From Hyphomonadaceae bacterium UBA4763 (lineage in GTDB: Bacteria; Pseudomonadota; Alphaproteobacteria; Caulobacterales; Aquidulcibacteraceae): DNA of 28,743 bases. The position numbers and the translations under genes are program-made. Of the stretch, positions 25,765 through 28,743 are shown piece by piece. The first letter of the stretch is position 1. Every line of letters starts with the position of its first letter. A model generated the notes under the pieces. It did not search any database and had not been told where the DNA came from. It was given only the letters and a program-made list of their open reading frames with translations. The stretch is from assembly GCA_002403455.1 (NCBI GenBank), contig DHHV01000006.1, positions 4,736 to 33,478 on the forward strand. The letters run 5' to 3'.

Positions 25765-26616
25765 ATGCGTTTTGACGGCTCGCGCGATTATGTCGCCACG
25801 CGAGATTTGACGATCGCGGTCAACGCCGCGATCGCGCTGCAGCGGCCGTTATTGATCAAGGGCGAGCCGGGCACCGGCAAAACCGTGTTGGCGATTGAAA
25901 TCGCCAAAGCGCTCAAGGCGCCCTTGATCGAATGGCATATCAAATCAACGACGAAGGCTCATCAGGGCCTCTATGAATATGACGCGGTGTCGCGTTTACG
26001 CGACAGCCAATTGGGCGATCCACGCGTCTCCGACGTCGCCAATTACATCAAGCGCGGCAAATTATGGGAGGCCTTCATATCGGCGCAGCGCCCCGTTCTG
26101 CTGATCGATGAGATCGACAAGGCCGATATCGAATTTCCCAATGATTTGCTGCAAGAACTCGATCGCATGGAGTTCTATGTTTACGAGACGGGCGAGACGA
26201 TCAAAGCGGCTGTCCGCCCCATCGTGGTCATTACATCCAACAATGAAAAAGAATTGCCCGACGCGTTCTTGCGGCGTTGCTTTTTTCATTACATTAAATT
26301 TCCCGATGACGAGACCATGCGCGCAATCATCGACGTGCATTTTCCGGGCATCCAGTCGCGATTGGTCGGCGAAGCGCTGCGAGTCTTTTACGATCTACGC
26401 CAGGCGCCGGGCTTAAAGAAAAAGCCCTCGACCTCGGAATTGCTGGATTGGCTGAAATTGCTGGTCGCCGATGAGGTCGACCCGGAAACATTGCGCGAGC
26501 GCGATCCGACCAAAATGCTGCCGCCGCTCTATGGCGCGTTGCTGAAGAACGAGCAGGATGTGCATCTGCTCGAGCGGTTGGCGTTTCTGGCGCGGCGCGA
26601 AGCGCGCAATGGCTGA
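25765..26616 (+). CDS. MoxR-family AAA+ ATPase
   Basis: A 283-residue AAA+ ATPase. It has Walker A GEPGTGKT (about 33-40), Walker B VLLIDEIDKAD, sensor-1 IVVITSNNEKELPDAFLRRC with the arginine finger region, and the MoxR-type lid. MoxR ATPases act as chaperones that insert metals or assemble complexes, normally with a VWA-domain protein encoded next door. The expected VWA (CoxE-like) partner does not follow: the next gene is a peptidase. AAAGGA precedes the ATG, and the gene begins 12 bases after phaA, so it is probably co-transcribed with it. The client is unknown. Confidence 0.92.
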   Translation: MRFDGSRDYVATRDLTIAVNAAIALQRPLLIKGEPGTGKTVLAIEIAKALKAPLIEWHIKSTTKAHQGLYEYDAVSRLRDSQLGDPRVSDVANYIKRGKLWEAFISAQRPVLLIDEIDKADIEFPNDLLQELDRMEFYVYETGETIKAAVRPIVVITSNNEKELPDAFLRRCFFHYIKFPDDETMRAIIDVHFPGIQSRLVGEALRVFYDLRQAPGLKKKPSTSELLDWLKLLVADEVDPETLRERDPTKMLPPLYGALLKNEQDVHLLERLAFLARREARNG

Positions 26617-26643
26617 GATGACGTGCGTACAAAGGAGCGCAGC

Positions 26644-27987
26644 ATGACGAATTGGCGCAGGTTGAGGCGCATGCTGGCGACGGCGCTCGCTTTGGTCGCG
26701 TTGGGGATGCTGCCTCCCTTCGCGCTTGCACAGGAAGAGGAAGCGACCGCTGCGGTCATCGCGGGAGAGTCGGTCGCGCGGATCGAAGCCCTGCGGGCGC
26801 GCGCCGACGTCGCCGCCGCCTTTCGCTTCTTTCAGGCCGAAGAGACCCGCAATCTCGGCGATCTGGTCACGCTGACGCAAATACCGGCGCCGCCCTTTGG
26901 CGAAGGCCCGCGCGGGGAAAAACTGGCGCAAATGCTGCGCGAGGCGGGCGCCGATGACGTCTCGATCGATGAAATCGGCAATGTGATCGCCACGCGGCGC
27001 GGCCGCGCCGGCGCAAGGGGCGGCGCCCCCGTCGTCGCCTTTGCCGCCCATATCGACACGGTCTTTCCGGCCGAGACCGATGTGAGCGTGCGCAATGAGG
27101 GCAATGTCTTCAGCGCGCCAGGGATTGGCGACAATACGCGCGGCCTGGTGGCGCTGCTGTCGGTTTTGCGCGGGCTCAACGCCGCCAACATCCAGACCGC
27201 GGGCGATCTTTTATTCATCGGCACGGTCGGCGAAGAGGGGCTGGGCGATCTGCGCGGCGTCAAGCATTTGTTCAGTGAAGATGGCCCGCGCATCGACCGC
27301 TTGATCGCGATTGACGGCGGCGCCAGCGATGCGGTGGTCGCCCATGCGATCGGCTCGCATCGCTATCGGGTCGAGTTCACCGGACCTGGCGGGCATTCCT
27401 GGGGCGCGTTTGGCACGGCCAATCCGGCCCATGCTTTGGGCCGCGCCATCGCGGTTTTTTCGGAAAAAGCCGCCGCGATCACCGCGCAAGGCCCGCGCGC
27501 CAGTTTCAATGTCGGCCGTCTCGGCGGCGGCGCCTCGGTCAATGCGGTGCCGTCGAGCGTGTGGTTCGAAGTCGACATGCGCTCTGGCGAGCAGGCGCAG
27601 ATCGATGCGCTCGATGCGGCGTTGCGCTCCGCCGTTGCGGAAGCGGTCGAGGCTGAAAACGCCTGGGCGAGCCTTGGCGATCCAATCCGCGCCGAGTTGG
27701 TTGCCGTCGGCCAGCGTCCAGCCGGCCGGGGCGATGAAAGCGCCAGCCTGGTGCAGGCCGCTTTCGCCGCCATCGCCAGCGAAGGCTTTGAGCCGAAAGC
27801 GCTCGCCTCCTCGACCGACGCCAATATTGCGATCGCGCGCGGACTGCCGGCCATTACGCTGTCGCGCGGCGGGCGCGGTGGGCGCGCGCATGCCCCCGAT
27901 GAGTTCTGGGTCAACGAGAACCAGCATGTCGCGCTGAATGTGCTGTTATTGGTGGCGTTGGCGGAAGCGGGAATCGCCGAGCGATAG
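26644..27987 (+). CDS. Secreted M20-family metallopeptidase
   Basis: From the ATG at 26644, preceded by AAAGGAG, the product is 447 residues with a signal peptide (about 1-30, basic start then LATALALVALGMLPPFALA). The dinuclear zinc centre of the M20 (carboxypeptidase G2/PepT-like) family is complete: H136 and D138 in FAAHIDTVFP, bridging D163 in GIGDNTRG, catalytic E197 followed by ligand E198 in GTVGEEGLGDLRG, D224 in IAIDGG, and H416 in RAHAPDEFW. The dimerisation domain holds GPGGHSWGAFG (H251). It should cleave peptides, amino-acid conjugates or acylated amines in the periplasm; the substrate is unknown. It follows the MoxR gene by 27 bases and converges on the dCTP deaminase gene with 17 bases between. 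Confidence 0.92.
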   Translation: MTNWRRLRRMLATALALVALGMLPPFALAQEEEATAAVIAGESVARIEALRARADVAAAFRFFQAEETRNLGDLVTLTQIPAPPFGEGPRGEKLAQMLREAGADDVSIDEIGNVIATRRGRAGARGGAPVVAFAAHIDTVFPAETDVSVRNEGNVFSAPGIGDNTRGLVALLSVLRGLNAANIQTAGDLLFIGTVGEEGLGDLRGVKHLFSEDGPRIDRLIAIDGGASDAVVAHAIGSHRYRVEFTGPGGHSWGAFGTANPAHALGRAIAVFSEKAAAITAQGPRASFNVGRLGGGASVNAVPSSVWFEVDMRSGEQAQIDALDAALRSAVAEAVEAENAWASLGDPIRAELVAVGQRPAGRGDESASLVQAAFAAIASEGFEPKALASSTDANIAIARGLPAITLSRGGRGGRAHAPDEFWVNENQHVALNVLLLVALAEAGIAER

Positions 27988-28004
27988 GCGTAAGCTCCTG
28001 CATT

Positions 28005-28742
28005 TCACCCCGCCAAAGCCGGCCAGGACTGAAAATGCTTGGAGAGCTTTAGTCCCTGGCCCTGATAATGCGAGCCGTTTTCGCCATAGAGCCGATCGGG
28101 GCGCTCGGATAAAGCTTCAAACACCAGTTTGCCGACGACCTGGCTGTGGTCGAGGATGAAGGGCACATCGCGCGAGCGAACTTCCAGCACGGCGCGCGCC
28201 CCCGGCGCGATCAGGCCAAAGCCGGGATCGAAAAAGCCGGCGTAATGGGCGCGAAATTCGCCCAATTCCGGCGCGATCGGGGCCATTTCGGCTGCCTCCA
28301 GCCCGCCGATCGTCACATTTTCGCGCGAGGCGAGAATGTAAAACTCGCCGGGATCAAGCACGATGCGGCGGTTCTCGGCATGCAACGGCTCCCAATAACG
28401 CGTCGGATCATGGCCGTTGACGCGCGCAAGGTCCAACACGCCGACATGGCGGCGGGCGCGATAGCCGACCGGGCCGGGCCGATCGAGATCGATCGAAAAG
28501 CTCGCCTCGCGAATCGGATCGATAGGGCCACGGCGAAAGCGCGCCTGGTTCAAGCGATCGCCGGCGCGCGCCAAAATCGAAAATGTCCGCGGACAAATCT
28601 CGGCGTAAAGCGGACCGCAATAGCCGGCCGGGGCGGCGTCAAAGGCGCTGGCCCCGTCGCAAATCAGCCGCGTAAACACATCGATTCGCCCCGTGGAGCT
28701 TTTTGGATTGGCGGCGCAAGCAATGTCGGCGGGGGGGGGGGG
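28005..28742 (-). CDS. dcd: dCTP deaminase, C-terminal two-thirds (5' end outside window)
   Basis: This enzyme turns dCTP into dUTP, feeding dTMP synthesis. The frame is open to the right window edge, so the start is missing. Before the first GTG (28679) the translation reads NPKSSTGRIDVFTRLI, the family's P-loop-like nucleotide motif, which proves that the gene continues past that point. Further on are the PRTFSI, GEFYILASRENVTI, AHYAGFFDPGFG, RAVLEVRSRDVPFILDHSQVVG and YQGQGLKLSKHF blocks; the last is typical of the long alphaproteobacterial form (about 360 residues). At the edge the translation becomes a run of Pro caused by the G-run, so the last few codons shown are unreliable. Confidence 0.88.
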   Translation of the reverse strand, partial: PPPPADIACAANPKSSTGRIDVFTRLICDGASAFDAAPAGYCGPLYAEICPRTFSILARAGDRLNQARFRRGPIDPIREASFSIDLDRPGPVGYRARRHVGVLDLARVNGHDPTRYWEPLHAENRRIVLDPGEFYILASRENVTIGGLEAAEMAPIAPELGEFRAHYAGFFDPGFGLIAPGARAVLEVRSRDVPFILDHSQVVGKLVFEALSERPDRLYGENGSHYQGQGLKLSKHFQSWPALAG

Positions 28743-28743
28743 G
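28731..28743. other. Run of 13 G at the window edge, probable artefact
   Basis: The sequence ends in 13 consecutive G inside the dcd coding region, where the family has a varied sequence. This is typical of poly-G tails from two-colour sequencing left in an assembly end. It should not be read as biology. Confidence 0.7.

Overview
The window looks like chromosomal DNA of an alphaproteobacterium. It is GC-rich overall and carries a ccmI-ccmE-ccmF-ccmH (cycHJKL-type) cytochrome c maturation operon, a PhaR/PhaA polyhydroxybutyrate pair, a TPP-riboswitch-controlled thiC, GatB of the indirect tRNA amidation pathway, a MutL with the endonuclease motif, and the long type of dCTP deaminase common in this class. 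I cannot fix the order or genus from sequence alone. Nothing resembles a plasmid, prophage or insertion sequence, and I found no tRNA, rRNA or CRISPR array.

Layout. Positions 2-622 are the 3' end of a PhoD-type phosphatase, closed by a strong hairpin. On the minus strand, read from 8154 down to 1005, come a two-pore-helix potassium channel with a zinc-ribbon tail, a PepSY protein, an OmpR-type response regulator, a sensor kinase, and then ccmI, ccmE, ccmF and ccmH. Divergent from the channel is glpK, followed by a secreted, compositionally extreme repeat protein. Positions 10849-11054 hold three consecutive large inverted repeats. Beyond them on the minus strand lie an ABHD10-like serine hydrolase and thiC, both apparently under one TPP riboswitch. 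gatB follows on the plus strand, with a terminator-like hairpin and a possible 29-codon leader ORF at its start.

Positions 15592-19105 are the most accessory-looking part: a GNAT enzyme closely resembling AAC(3)-I aminoglycoside acetyltransferases, a GtrB-like glycosyltransferase, a GtrA-like flippase and, divergently, an AT-rich multi-membrane-span protein resembling GtrII/GtrC glucosyltransferases. Together the last three look like a cassette that adds a sugar to a surface polysaccharide. mutL follows on the minus strand. Divergent from it is a short unrecognised gene whose ribosome binding site lies inside a possible LexA box.

The right end holds an OmpW-like porin, an alpha/beta hydrolase, a bidirectional terminator, phaR divergent from phaA, an AAA+ MoxR-type ATPase without its usual VWA partner, a secreted M20 peptidase and a 5'-truncated dCTP deaminase. 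The deaminase runs into 13 consecutive G at the window edge, which is probably an assembly or sequencing artefact.

The strongest candidates for something undescribed are the triple inverted repeat at 10849-11054, the divergently split gtr-like cassette with its AAC(3)-I-like neighbour, and the putative SOS-controlled small gene beside mutL. None amounts to a clearly novel multi-gene system on sequence evidence alone.
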